64,000 bases of DNA, taken from NCBI GenBank assembly GCA_031275405.1, contig JAISOV010000034.1:1-64000 (forward strand), read 5' to 3'. This document shows positions 9,867 to 18,298 of the stretch, piece by piece (the stretch's first letter is position 1; each line of letters starts with the position of its first letter). Made by a program: the position numbers and the translations under genes. The DNA is from Clostridium sp. Lineage in GTDB: Bacteria > Bacillota > Clostridia > Lachnospirales > Lachnospiraceae. The notes under the pieces were generated by a model. That model was given only the letters and a program-made list of their open reading frames with translations, did not search any database and was not told where the DNA came from.

Positions 9867-10052
9867 CTAAATTGGAATAATATCGTCTATTGTCTGTTGA
9901 CAGAAAGGCTTTTCAATCCCCAAAAACTGCTTGTGGCAAGCCCATAAGTCCATAAATAAACCAAACGGCATCGTCCAGAATTCATCGGCAGAGAGCCGCA
10001 TCTGCACAGTACCGTAGTAGTACAGGCGCGTGAAAACCTCGGCAGTGGTCAC
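9867..10052 (-). CDS. tail assembly chaperone, C-terminal frame (-1 frameshift partner)
   Basis: A 61-residue frame overlapping the upstream chaperone gene by four bases. It can be read from its GTG at 10052, but more likely as the tail of a -1 frameshift fusion. The upstream gene contains the heptamer AAAAAAC in the right phase (10070-10064 on the minus strand), and the -1 frame then runs without a stop into this frame, giving a product of about 190 residues. This parallels gpG/gpGT of lambda, where the fusion guides tube subunits onto the tape measure. Confidence 0.75.
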   Translation of the reverse strand: MTTAEVFTRLYYYGTVQMRLSADEFWTMPFGLFMDLWACHKQFLGIEKPFCQQTIDDIIPI

Positions 10053-10438
10053 GCGCCCGGCTGGTTTTTTGAGCCTTCATCACCCTCACTTACCACATTC
10101 CGTGCCGTTCCCTTGAACATGGCTTCGGTGATGGCGTTCTTATAGGACGCCAGTTCCAGCGGGGAGGTCAGCAGTTCTACTTCCTCCTCGGTCAGTAGTT
10201 CTTTCGGCGCGTCCTTATGCTTGAGATTGTAAATCAAAATGGACTGATTTGCCATAATTGTAAGAAGCCAGACAATTTCGTCCAATGCCATTTCAAAATT
10301 TTCAGCTTTCATCAGCCGTTCGCCGAGGTTTTCCAGCCCGCCGTAGCGGCTGGCGATGGCTTTGGTCGCTTTGGTGGTGAGGATCAGTTCGTATTGCTCA
10401 CCGCCGATATTGATAAATGCGCTGCGTTCGTTTTCCAT
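10049..10438 (-). CDS. tail assembly chaperone
   Basis: A 129-residue protein between the major tail protein and tape-measure genes, the invariant position of tail chaperones. It begins MENERSAFINIGGEQYELILT and includes an A-I-A-S-R-Y-G-G segment common in this family. The ATG at 10438 has GGAGGG seven bases upstream; a TTG two codons earlier is not needed. Near its 3' end lies the slippery heptamer at 10064-10070. Confidence 0.8.
   Translation of the reverse strand: MENERSAFINIGGEQYELILTTKATKAIASRYGGLENLGERLMKAENFEMALDEIVWLLTIMANQSILIYNLKHKDAPKELLTEEEVELLTSPLELASYKNAITEAMFKGTARNVVSEGDEGSKNQPGA
10064..10070 (-). promoter_or_regulatory. programmed -1 frameshift heptamer
   Basis: On the minus strand the zero frame reads TCA AAA AAC, which contains the slippery sequence A AAA AAC. 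A -1 slip continues as CCA GCC GGG CGC into the frame of 9867-10052. The same heptamer occurs at the equivalent place in the second tail block at 11991-11997. Confidence 0.75.
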
Positions 10439-10440
10439 AA

Positions 10441-10989
10441 TCAACCCTCCTCCGGCGGTTCAGGCGGTGTGCTGTTGAATACTGGCTCGTATACCTCGCT
10501 GTACCAACCTGAGATGATTTCAGCAGACACACCGGCGTCGCCTTCCGTCACTTCCGCTTTCCACGGATGCTTTCCCGTACCGTCCGGCTTGTTGCGGCGC
10601 ATGACCGTTCCTTCAATTGTCGGGGTCTGAAAGGTGATGGAATCGCCTTTGGTCTGTAGATTGGTCGCCGGGATGCCGAATTTTATCCGATACAGCCAGA
10701 AATAACGGTATCTGTTGTCAGGCTTGAGAGCGCGGAAGCCCACGGCAACAATAGCGCCGTCGTTTTCGCTTGCCGATACCAGAACACCGTTGTCGTCGAC
10801 AATCGCCCCGGTCAAATCCTGCGCGGCGGCAGTGCCGATATCGTCTATGCCCAAGGACAGTGTGCCGGATTTGAAATCCTTAATCACATATGCGGTCGCG
10901 TCATCCGCATACAACGTCGCCTCGGCAAGTTCAATGGACAAATCCGCTTTAATGGCTTTAACGACCAGAGTATTCTGGACGTAAGACAA
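10441..10989 (-). pseudogene. major tail protein, N-terminus lost at the join
   Basis: A 182-residue remnant of a siphophage tail-tube protein. VVKAIKADLSIELAEATLYADDA is the typical early segment of this family, and a Gly/Thr/Ile-rich beta domain follows. The usual first 20-30 residues are missing. The open frame begins only at a TTG (10989) with no ribosome site, exactly where sequence of the plus-strand block starts. It sits directly upstream of the chaperone genes, confirming identity. The loss means no intact tube gene remains for this tail. Confidence 0.75.
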
Positions 10990-10990
10990 C
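10984..10990. repeat. 7-base repeat at left join of the two phage blocks
   Basis: AGACAAC here recurs in the same orientation at 32690-32696, at or near the opposite join. On both sides of this site genes are cut at their N-termini: the major tail protein on the minus strand and the tube protein on the plus strand. Short homology like this fits illegitimate joining or a false assembly overlap. Confidence 0.5.
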
Positions 10991-11448
10991 TCATCACGGG
11001 GAAAGACGGGCAGCTGTTCGTGACGAGCAAAGCGGGGACGAACATCTTTCTCGCGGAGTGCGACACGTTTCAGGCGCAGCTTTCCCCCAGCAACACCGAC
11101 TACCAGCCAGTGGGAAGCGCGTTAATCTACGCGGTAAACACAGGCTACAGCATTACGCTGACGCTGACCGAGGCGGTCGTGCGCGACGACGTAATGCTGG
11201 AGGAATTCATCAACGACATCAAACAAGGGTACTTCCCCGGCTTCGACTTTCAGGGCAAACTGCGCCGCCGCGACGGGCAAGCGGAACGCATTGTATACCG
11301 CTGGTGCGTCCCGGACGGCACGGTGGACTTGCAGAACCTCACGCCGGGCGAGATTATCAAGCGGTCGTGGAGCTTCCGAGTAAACGCCAGCCCCGAAATG
11401 CTGGAGAAGTTTACGAACATCGCGGGGCTTGCCTCCGACATTTACTGA
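10990..11448 (+). pseudogene. contractile-tail tube protein (XkdM-like), N-terminus lost at the join
   Basis: The frame is already coding at 10990 (LITGKDGQLFV), before the first possible start (GTG at 11020), so the gene is truncated by the join. The protein has the look of XkdM-type tube subunits of PBSX-like contractile tails (FLAECDTFQAQL, a Gly/Thr-rich beta domain, then W-S-F-R-V near the end). The tail chaperone gene follows after 18 bases. The sheath gene that normally precedes the tube is absent. Confidence 0.65.
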
Positions 11449-11466
11449 TAAGGGAGGATACAGACA

Positions 11467-12000
11467 ATGAGCGGAACTAAAAACACAACGCCGGAAGCGT
11501 TTGACGAGACGACCGTCACGGCGGATGAAACCGCCCCGATGACGCAGGAGGAAATCCTGCTGAATGAGAGCGAACTGCTGGCGGGGCTTCTGGAGCTTGG
11601 AAAGAGCAAGGACGACGCGGCGAACTACAAGAAAATCCAGATTAAGCGCGACGGCGTTCTCAAACTGGAATTCCGCGTTCGCCCGATTTCCGAGGACGAG
11701 AACCAGAAGTGCTGGCGACAGGCGACCAGCTACGCGCACAGGAAGCCGAACCAGCCAAAGGTGGCTATCGACACCGACCTCGCCATGTACCGCGCCTATA
11801 TCGTCTACACGGCGACCATCGACGAGGACAGGGCGAAGCTGTGGGACAACAGAAAGGCGCAGGAAGCTCTCGGCGTTTTGCACGGCGTGGACATGATAGA
11901 CCGCGTACTGCTTGCCGGAGAAAAGAATCGCGTCTATGACCTCATCGACGAAATCAGCGGCGGCGGTGAGGAAGAAACCGAGGAATACGCAAAAAACTAA
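11467..12000 (+). CDS. tail assembly chaperone (XkdN-like)
   Basis: A 177-residue acidic protein with an XkdN-like core (KIQIKRDGVLKLEFRVRPIS, then a conserved Y-R-A-Y-I-V-Y-T segment). It lies between the tube and tape-measure genes of the contractile-tail block. The start ATG at 11467 has AGGGAGG upstream. Its last codons read GCA AAA AAC TAA and contain a slippery heptamer, so some ribosomes should continue in the -1 frame to 12197, giving about 243 residues. Confidence 0.8.
   Translation: MSGTKNTTPEAFDETTVTADETAPMTQEEILLNESELLAGLLELGKSKDDAANYKKIQIKRDGVLKLEFRVRPISEDENQKCWRQATSYAHRKPNQPKVAIDTDLAMYRAYIVYTATIDEDRAKLWDNRKAQEALGVLHGVDMIDRVLLAGEKNRVYDLIDEISGGGEEETEEYAKN
11991..11997 (+). promoter_or_regulatory. 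programmed -1 frameshift heptamer
   Basis: A AAA AAC sits immediately before the TAA stop of the chaperone gene. After a -1 slip the next codons are CTA ATC GAA GCC and the frame stays open for 66 codons. A stop codon directly after the slippery site tends to favour slippage. Confidence 0.8.
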
Positions 12001-12197
12001 TCGAAGCCGGGGGCAAAACGCGTCTCATGATGGAAGCGCTATACGCCTTTCCGCAAATAGGGTGGATTGACGACTACCGGGCGCTGCCGCCCGGAGAACG
12101 GGCAATCGTCAACGGATTTGTCCTGCAAAAATTGCAGGACGAGGCGCGAACCCCGGCGATTAAAATTGACGTACCGAGGACGAGGAAAGGAGGGTAA
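11997..12197 (+). CDS. frameshift extension of the tail chaperone
   Basis: A frame of 66 codons in -1 relation to the chaperone gene, beginning LIEAGGKTRLMMEALYAF and ending with TAA at 12195-12197, seven bases before the tape-measure start. It has no ribosome site of its own, although ATG codons occur at 12028 and 12031. The sequence (WIDDYRALPPGERAIVNGFV) looks like a small helical protein domain, as in the C-terminal part of gpGT-type fusions. Its size and position match the second chaperone frame of PBSX-like and lambda-like tails. Confidence 0.75.
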   Translation, partial: LIEAGGKTRLMMEALYAFPQIGWIDDYRALPPGERAIVNGFVLQKLQDEARTPAIKIDVPRTRKGG

Positions 12198-12203
12198 CGA
12201 GGC

Positions 12204-15200
12204 ATGGCACGGGAATCCGTAACGGTTATCGAGATCGTGGCGCAGTTAACGGACGACACGCAGTCCGGCGCGAGCAGCGCGACGCGGAACGTCAATAAGC
12301 TGGAGCAAGCGATGAAGAAAGCCCAGCAGGAATTTCAGCGTATGAAAGGCATGAGCAAGCTGGAAATCGCCATGCGGCTGAAAGACCTCGCGAGCAAGGG
12401 ACTGCAGAGCATAGCCAACGCGGGGAAGAAAATCGCGGGCAAGGTGTGGCACGTCACGATGAAGCTGAAAGACCTCGTTACCGCTCCTTTCCGAGGCATT
12501 ATGCGCCTGATAGCGAACCCAATCGTGGCGATGGCGGGCGTGGCGGGGATTACGCTCGGGATTTCCGACACGATAAACACCTTTAAGGACTTCGAGCAGG
12601 GCATGGCGAACGTAAAAGCCATTCTGCGCGGCACCGACGAGGACATGGCGGCATTGACCGCCACGGCAAAGGAACTGGGCGCGTCAACGGTATTCTCGGC
12701 GACGCAAGCGGCAGAGGCGATGGAATACCTCGCTATGGCGGGCTGGAAAACCGAGGAAATTACAAAGGGTATGCCGGGGCTTTTGTCGCTGGCGGCGGCG
12801 GGAAGCGTAGATCTTGCGACAGCGGCTGACGTGGTATCGTCCGCGCTGGCGCAGTTTAATATGGACGCCTCGGAGAGTACGCGAGTAGCGGACGTTCTGG
12901 CGGCGGTGGCGACTAATAGCAAGACCGACGTTCAGGGTTTGGGCGACAGCCTGAAAATGGTGGGTACACAGGCGGGCAGTTTGGGTTACAGCATAGAGGA
13001 CACGGCGCTCGCGCTCGGACTGATGGGCAACGCGGGCATTGACGCTTCAAGCGCGGGTACAGCCCTGCGCTCGTCCCTTGCCCGTATGGCGAAGCAGGAG
13101 GGCATGACGACGGAAGAAAGCAACGCCGTTTCGGACGCCATGAAAAAAGTGGGCGTTTCCCTGACCGACAACGAGGGCAAGAGCAAGTCGCTTGTGCAGG
13201 TAATGAAAGAACTCCGCGCCGGATTTCAGGGCATGACCGAGGTGGAAAAGGCGGCGACCGCTACGAACCTCGCGGGCATGTACGCGCAGAGCGGACTGCT
13301 CGCCATCGTAAACGCCTCGGACGAGAAGTTTAACCAGCTGGCAAGCGCGATAGAGAACGCGCAGGGCGCGGCAGAGGAAATGGCAAAGACCAAGATGGAC
13401 ACCCTCGCGGGCGCGATGGAGGAACTGTCCGGCGCGACGGAGGACGTGAAAATTGCAATTGGGGAACGGTTGCAACCGCACCTAAAGGACTTTATCAACT
13501 GGCTGACGGGCAAAATGCCAGCAATAAAAATGGCGGCTATGGGCGCGATGGACTTCTTGGACGCGAAAATAAAGCAAGTCAAAGAAGCTATCGGGAACAT
13601 GGTGAACAGCCCGGAATGGCAGAACGCCGAAACGCTGTGGGACAAAATCAAGGTGGCGTGGAACAAACTCATCGCTGAACCGTTCGATCAGTGGTGGAAC
13701 AGCACGGGCAAGGCGTGGCTCGCGGGGAAAGCCGAGGGAATAGGGCGCGGACTGGGCGGGGCGTTAAAGGCCGGTATTTTAACGCTGCTCGGTGTAGACG
13801 CTTCGGACGCGCTAACGGACGGCGTAAGCATAGGCAAATCTTTCATGGAGGGCTTTTTAGAGGGCTTCGACGGAAAGAAAGTGGCTGAGGCAATATGGAG
13901 CGCGATTAAGGGCATATTCAGCGACGCGGCGACGCTCATGCCGGGCGGCGAGGAAGCAAGCGATACGGCGGGGCTTTCCGCGGCGGCTCTCGCCGTAGGC
14001 GGCTACAAAGTAGGCAAGCCCATATACAGCGTAGGCAAGGGGGTTGTTAAGGGCAGCAAAGCCTTATATAACCTGTTCACGGGCGGCGCGAAAGCCGCCG
14101 CGACGAGCGCGGACGACGTAGTCAGAGCCGCGGCAAAGACAGGCGGTCTGGCGGGTAAAGCCATTCCAATCCTCGGCGGCGTTATCTCCCTTGCGGAGAT
14201 GGGCTGGGACGCTTACAAGGGCGTCGGGAAAGCCGAAGAATGGACGGGAAGCGACAGCCTCGGGAACAAGATAGCGTCCGAGGCGGGCGCGTTCCTCGGC
14301 GGGCAGGGCGGCGGCGTACTCGACAAGGATACATCCGCGCTAAATAAAGCGGGCAACGTAGCCGGAGGCGCGTTAAAAGGGGCGGGCATAGGCGCGGCGA
14401 TTGGCGCGGCGCTTTCCGCTATCGGCGGCAAGAACATCGCGAAGTTTTTCTCCACGGTCGGCGGCGCGATAGGCGGCTTCTTCACCAAGACCCTGCCCGG
14501 ATTTTTCAGCAAGATATGGAGCGGCATATCAAAGTTTTTCACGCAGACGATACCAAAGGCGTTGTCAAACGTAGGGAACGCCATCAAAGGCTTTTTCACC
14601 GAGACAATACCGCAGAAGTGGAACGAGTTATGGACAGGCGTGGGGAATTTCTTCACGCAGACGATACCATACGCGCTGGGCTATGCGGTCGGCAAGATTG
14701 AGATATTCTTTACCGAGACCGTACCCAAGTTTTTCGGCGACCTGTGGAATGGCATAACCAACTTCTTCACGCAGACCATACCGAACGCAATATCAGCGGT
14801 CGGCTCGGCGTTAAGCACGTTTTTCACCCAGACCGTCCCGAACTTCTTCTCGGGCTTGTGGAACGGGATAACGACGTTCTTCACCGAGACGATACCATAC
14901 GCGCTGTCGGCGGTGGGAGAGGCACTCGGGATATTCTTCACGGAAACAGTACCTAACTTTTTCGTGGGGCTGTGGGAGGGGATTAAAACCTTTTTCACGG
15001 AAACCATACCGAACGCCCTATCGACCATAGGAGACGCGCTAAAAACATTCTTCACCGAGACGATACCAAACTTCTTCTCGGGCTTGTGGAACGGGATAAC
15101 GACATTCTTCACAGAGGAAATCCCGAAAGCGGCGGCCGCGATTGGCAACGGCATAAAGAGCTTCTTCACGGAAACAATACCGAACTTTTTCAAAGGACTT

Positions 15201-15653
15201 TGGAATAGCATTGCCGGGGCATTCGGTGCGGGTTACAGCGACGCGACCGAATCACACGCCGAGGGCGGCATTATGACGCGCCCGCATTACGGGCTTGTCG
15301 CGGAGGACGGCGCGGAGGCGATTATCCCGCTTTCGCCGGGCAGACGCGGGCGCGGGCTTGCGCTCTGGGAGAAAGCCGGACAAATGCTGGGCGCGAAGCC
15401 CTACGCCGAGGGCGGCATTGTAACGTCCGTACCCGCGCAAAGCGGCGCGGGCGGCGGCGTGGTCGTACCCGTCACGATTGAGAACGTGACGTTTGAAATC
15501 AACGTCGAGGGCGGCGAAACGCCAGACCCGCAGAGCATTGTGCAGATGATACGAGAGAACGTAACGAACATGACCGACGAAATCGCGTATCAGATAGCCA
15601 TGTCCCTGCAACAGGTGTTCTCTAATATGCCCAAAGCGGCGGTGGGGGTGTAG
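12204..15653 (+). CDS. tape measure protein of the contractile-tail block
   Basis: A 1149-residue tail length ruler. The N-terminal 60 residues are a coiled coil and a hydrophobic helix follows near residues 100-125. Residues 130-430 are a TP901-type core with the usual A-G-T-A-L-R-S-S-L-A-R motif. A Gly/Ala-rich hydrophobic middle follows, and about residues 750-1010 hold degenerate repeats built on FFTETIPNFF and LWNGI. The C-terminus has the segment HAEGGIMTRPHYGLVAEDG, common at the end of such proteins. The start ATG lies 12 bases after GGAGGG. Confidence 0.92.
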   Translation: MARESVTVIEIVAQLTDDTQSGASSATRNVNKLEQAMKKAQQEFQRMKGMSKLEIAMRLKDLASKGLQSIANAGKKIAGKVWHVTMKLKDLVTAPFRGIMRLIANPIVAMAGVAGITLGISDTINTFKDFEQGMANVKAILRGTDEDMAALTATAKELGASTVFSATQAAEAMEYLAMAGWKTEEITKGMPGLLSLAAAGSVDLATAADVVSSALAQFNMDASESTRVADVLAAVATNSKTDVQGLGDSLKMVGTQAGSLGYSIEDTALALGLMGNAGIDASSAGTALRSSLARMAKQEGMTTEESNAVSDAMKKVGVSLTDNEGKSKSLVQVMKELRAGFQGMTEVEKAATATNLAGMYAQSGLLAIVNASDEKFNQLASAIENAQGAAEEMAKTKMDTLAGAMEELSGATEDVKIAIGERLQPHLKDFINWLTGKMPAIKMAAMGAMDFLDAKIKQVKEAIGNMVNSPEWQNAETLWDKIKVAWNKLIAEPFDQWWNSTGKAWLAGKAEGIGRGLGGALKAGILTLLGVDASDALTDGVSIGKSFMEGFLEGFDGKKVAEAIWSAIKGIFSDAATLMPGGEEASDTAGLSAAALAVGGYKVGKPIYSVGKGVVKGSKALYNLFTGGAKAAATSADDVVRAAAKTGGLAGKAIPILGGVISLAEMGWDAYKGVGKAEEWTGSDSLGNKIASEAGAFLGGQGGGVLDKDTSALNKAGNVAGGALKGAGIGAAIGAALSAIGGKNIAKFFSTVGGAIGGFFTKTLPGFFSKIWSGISKFFTQTIPKALSNVGNAIKGFFTETIPQKWNELWTGVGNFFTQTIPYALGYAVGKIEIFFTETVPKFFGDLWNGITNFFTQTIPNAISAVGSALSTFFTQTVPNFFSGLWNGITTFFTETIPYALSAVGEALGIFFTETVPNFFVGLWEGIKTFFTETIPNALSTIGDALKTFFTETIPNFFSGLWNGITTFFTEEIPKAAAAIGNGIKSFFTETIPNFFKGLWNSIAGAFGAGYSDATESHAEGGIMTRPHYGLVAEDGAEAIIPLSPGRRGRGLALWEKAGQMLGAKPYAEGGIVTSVPAQSGAGGGVVVPVTIENVTFEINVEGGETPDPQSIVQMIRENVTNMTDEIAYQIAMSLQQVFSNMPKAAVGV
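14470..15200 (+). repeat. degenerate in-frame repeats in the tape measure gene
   Basis: Repeated coding units of about 33 residues contain FFTETIP or FFTQTIP followed by an F-F/L-W-N-G-I segment. Roughly a dozen FFT(E/Q)T(I/V)P copies are visible. Repeat number sets helix length, so copy changes would change tail length. Confidence 0.75.
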
Positions 15654-15656
15654 GTA

Positions 15657-16319
15657 ATGGACATATACGTAACCGACCTTGCGACGGGAGACCGTCTGCG
15701 GTTCCCCATGCTCCCGCAGAAAATAAACGTGCAGACAGGCTCGATTTTCCAAAGTTATACCATTCTCGCGGTTGGCGACGTAAGGCTACCGACCGGGCAG
15801 GAACTCACGGGCTTTAGCTGGCAGGGAACCCTGCCCGGAGAGGTGAGGAAGAATGCGCCGTTCGTGGCGGAGTGGCGGTCGCCGAAAGAGATACAATCAC
15901 TTTGGAGCGCGTGGCGGGCGGGCAAGAAGAAGCTGCGCCTGATGGCGACGGAAACGCCAATAAACCACGACGTTTATCTCGAACGCTACACGATGGAGTA
16001 CAGCGGCGGGCAGGGCGATTACAGCTATAACATCTCGTTTGTACAGGCAAAAGACCTAAAGGTGTACGTGAGCGGGGCGAGCGGGCAAAGCAGCAGTACA
16101 GCGGCGACGGTGGAGAACAAGCCGCAGGGAGACGAGCGGCCAAGCACGCCGGTCGCCGCTGCCTACACGGTCAAAAAGGGCGACACATTATGGGGCATAG
16201 CCCAGAAATTCCTCGGAAACGGGGCGAAATACCAGGAGATTTATAACCTGAACAAGAGCGTCATCGGGAATAACCCAAACCTGATTTATCCGGGGCAGGT
16301 GCTGACGATACCAAGCTAA
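15657..16319 (+). CDS. LysM-domain tail protein (XkdP-like)
   Basis: A 220-residue baseplate-proximal protein. The N-terminal 135 residues match the XkdP-type tail domain. A Ser/Thr-rich linker follows, then a C-terminal LysM domain at about 168-219 (YTVKKGDTLWGIAQKFLG, ending NPNLIYPGQVLTIP). LysM binds peptidoglycan, consistent with a tail tip that contacts the wall. It starts four bases after the tape-measure stop. Confidence 0.88.
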   Translation: MDIYVTDLATGDRLRFPMLPQKINVQTGSIFQSYTILAVGDVRLPTGQELTGFSWQGTLPGEVRKNAPFVAEWRSPKEIQSLWSAWRAGKKKLRLMATETPINHDVYLERYTMEYSGGQGDYSYNISFVQAKDLKVYVSGASGQSSSTAATVENKPQGDERPSTPVAAAYTVKKGDTLWGIAQKFLGNGAKYQEIYNLNKSVIGNNPNLIYPGQVLTIPS

Positions 16320-16331
16320 GGAGGGCGGCAA

Positions 16332-17330
16332 ATGACGATAGACATCGCGTCGGTACAGTACGATGTTGAACTGATAACGGAGACGGGAACGCGCTACCTG
16401 CTCAATGACGCGCTCCTTAGCCTCCAATGGGAGGAACAGCAGAACGAACTGGCGCAGAGGGCGACCATTACCGTGGCGAACTTCGCGCTCGGTAATACGT
16501 GGCTGATGGCAACAGCTAAAATCAACTGCGTCATACTCATATACGCTAAATGGGGCGACGGGCGCAACTTGCTGTTTGAGGGTACAATCTGGGAATGGCA
16601 GTACGTAAGTAGCAGTCAAAAGGAACTGACGATAATCGCATACGACCGTCTCATACGTCTGCAGCAGAGCAAGGACTTCAAGTATTACTCGGCGGGGCAA
16701 ACGACGCGGGGGCTGATAGAGGACATCTGCGGCGAATGGGGAATCCCGCTGTCATACAAGTGGGCGCAAAGCATAACCCACGAGAAAAAGGCGTTCAGCG
16801 CGGAACCCATAAGCGAGATGATAATCGGACTTTTGGACGAAGTGCGGCAAAAGACCGGGGAGAAGTACGTCGCCTATTTCCGCGACGGCAAACTTCAAAT
16901 CGTCGGCTACGGGAGCAACAACACCATATACCTGTTCGACGGCAACAGTACCATATCTACCATCGACAAGCTGACCATAAACAACCTCGTAACGCGGGTA
17001 AAGATTATCGGGAAAGCGGACGACGAGGGACGCGCCCCGGTGGACGCGATACTCGACGGAGACGCCAGCTTCGGCGTTTTGCAGGAGATAATCCGGCGCG
17101 ACGGCGACAAGACGGTGGACGCGGCGATGGCGGAGGCTAAAGCTCTTATCAAGGAGCGGGGCAAGCCGGAGGAAACGATTCAAATCAACGTGCCGGATTT
17201 GCCGTTCACGCGCAAGGGCGACAAAATAGAAGTTTCGGCCGGTAATCTAATCGGTTTCTTTTTTGTGGAGGGCGTGACGCACCAAGCGTCAGTCCGGCAG
17301 ATGACGCTGAACATATCGCGGACAGGATAG
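16332..17330 (+). CDS. baseplate hub protein (XkdQ / gpD-like)
   Basis: A 332-residue protein following the LysM protein, the place of XkdQ in PBSX. It has the beta-rich fold pattern of the hub family, with EGTIWEWQY and ELTIIAYDRLIRLQ in the first domain and a C-terminal domain ending in a receptor-like barrel (FFFVEGVTHQ). It should form the central hub through which the tube is released. The ribosome site GGAGGGCGG precedes ATG 16332. Confidence 0.82.
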   Translation: MTIDIASVQYDVELITETGTRYLLNDALLSLQWEEQQNELAQRATITVANFALGNTWLMATAKINCVILIYAKWGDGRNLLFEGTIWEWQYVSSSQKELTIIAYDRLIRLQQSKDFKYYSAGQTTRGLIEDICGEWGIPLSYKWAQSITHEKKAFSAEPISEMIIGLLDEVRQKTGEKYVAYFRDGKLQIVGYGSNNTIYLFDGNSTISTIDKLTINNLVTRVKIIGKADDEGRAPVDAILDGDASFGVLQEIIRRDGDKTVDAAMAEAKALIKERGKPEETIQINVPDLPFTRKGDKIEVSAGNLIGFFFVEGVTHQASVRQMTLNISRTG

Positions 17331-17348
17331 CAATGCGGAGGGAACGAG

Positions 17349-17834
17349 ATGGATAACAAGAGCAACGAGGGCATAAATAAGCTGGCGCAGACACTGCAGG
17401 GGCGTATGAAGTCGCTCGACGATAAACCGCCGATACTGGACTTTGGCGTTATACAGGACGATATGAGCCTCCTGACAAACAAATTCCCCCTGCCGATACC
17501 ACAAAAGGATTACATGGTGTGCCGCTCGGTGCAATGGGGCGCGGTCGGCGATATATTTTACAAGACCCAAGCCTCGGGAAAATCAAACAGCGGAGAACAC
17601 TCCCACGACGGAGGCGGACATACCCACCCGGACGCAGGATATAACACGCACATTCACACAAAAAGCGCGGAGGGGGAACAGCACGTCCACGACACGCTCG
17701 TCGGAGAGAAATTCAGGTGGCTGCAGCCGGGCGACCGGGTACTTGTCGCTTGGGTGGGAGACGACGCTTGCGTGGTAGATTTAATATACCCCGCAACGCG
17801 GATAGGGAGGGACGCGGATGGCTACGACAAATAA
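17349..17834 (+). CDS. baseplate protein (XkdR / DUF2577-like), His-rich
   Basis: A 161-residue protein of the XkdR type, shown by position and by its GVIQDDMSLLTNKFPLPIP core. An internal stretch at about residues 84-120 is rich in histidine with repeated H-x-H pairs (HSHDGGGHTHP, then HIHT and HVHD). It may bind a metal ion, as some tail spikes do. Its 3' end overlaps the next gene by 17 bases. Confidence 0.75.
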   Translation: MDNKSNEGINKLAQTLQGRMKSLDDKPPILDFGVIQDDMSLLTNKFPLPIPQKDYMVCRSVQWGAVGDIFYKTQASGKSNSGEHSHDGGGHTHPDAGYNTHIHTKSAEGEQHVHDTLVGEKFRWLQPGDRVLVAWVGDDACVVDLIYPATRIGRDADGYDK

Positions 17835-18294
17835 CCTGTTCCCCGTTTTCGACGTGCCGTCCGCGCTTGCGGAGGACGTACAGCAACAGCAGAAATTCAA
17901 ACCCGCGCCGCTCTGGGACGTGGAAAAAGGTGATTTCACATTTAACGGGGCAAGACAGCCCGTCTACGGCGGCGGCTACGAGGCGTGGGCGTTATGGTGT
18001 ACCAAGACCATACTCACCCAGCGGTGGGCTTGCGCCGGGTACAGCAGTAACGCGGGCATAGAAGCGGACGAGGCGTTCAAGGAGCCGGACAGAAAGGCGA
18101 TTGAAAGCGCGTTCGAGCGCACCGTTTCAGAGGCACTGCTCGCCGACCCGATGGGACGGACGCGGACTGTTCGGGATTTTGAATTCAGATGGCGCGGCGG
18201 CGGCGACGGGCTGGACATAATCTGCTCGGTATACGGCTACGACGGGCAGTCGGAGCGAATAACGGCGAGCATACAAGGCACAGCGAGGGGGTGA
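17818..18294 (+). CDS. baseplate wedge protein (XkdS / DUF2634, gp25-like)
   Basis: A 158-residue protein with the gp25-like wedge arrangement. After a variable N-terminus, W-A-L-W-C-T-K-T-I-L-T-Q-R is the conserved helix, followed by I-E-S-A-F-E-R-T-V and a C-terminal beta hairpin. It precedes the baseplate J-like gene, as in PBSX. Confidence 0.8.
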   Translation: MATTNNLFPVFDVPSALAEDVQQQQKFKPAPLWDVEKGDFTFNGARQPVYGGGYEAWALWCTKTILTQRWACAGYSSNAGIEADEAFKEPDRKAIESAFERTVSEALLADPMGRTRTVRDFEFRWRGGGDGLDIICSVYGYDGQSERITASIQGTARG

Positions 18295-18298
18295 GAGA

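Noticed and set aside
11122..11883. Minus-strand open frame across tube and chaperone genes
   Set aside because: Crosses two real gene ends and shows no family motif; a high-GC shadow.
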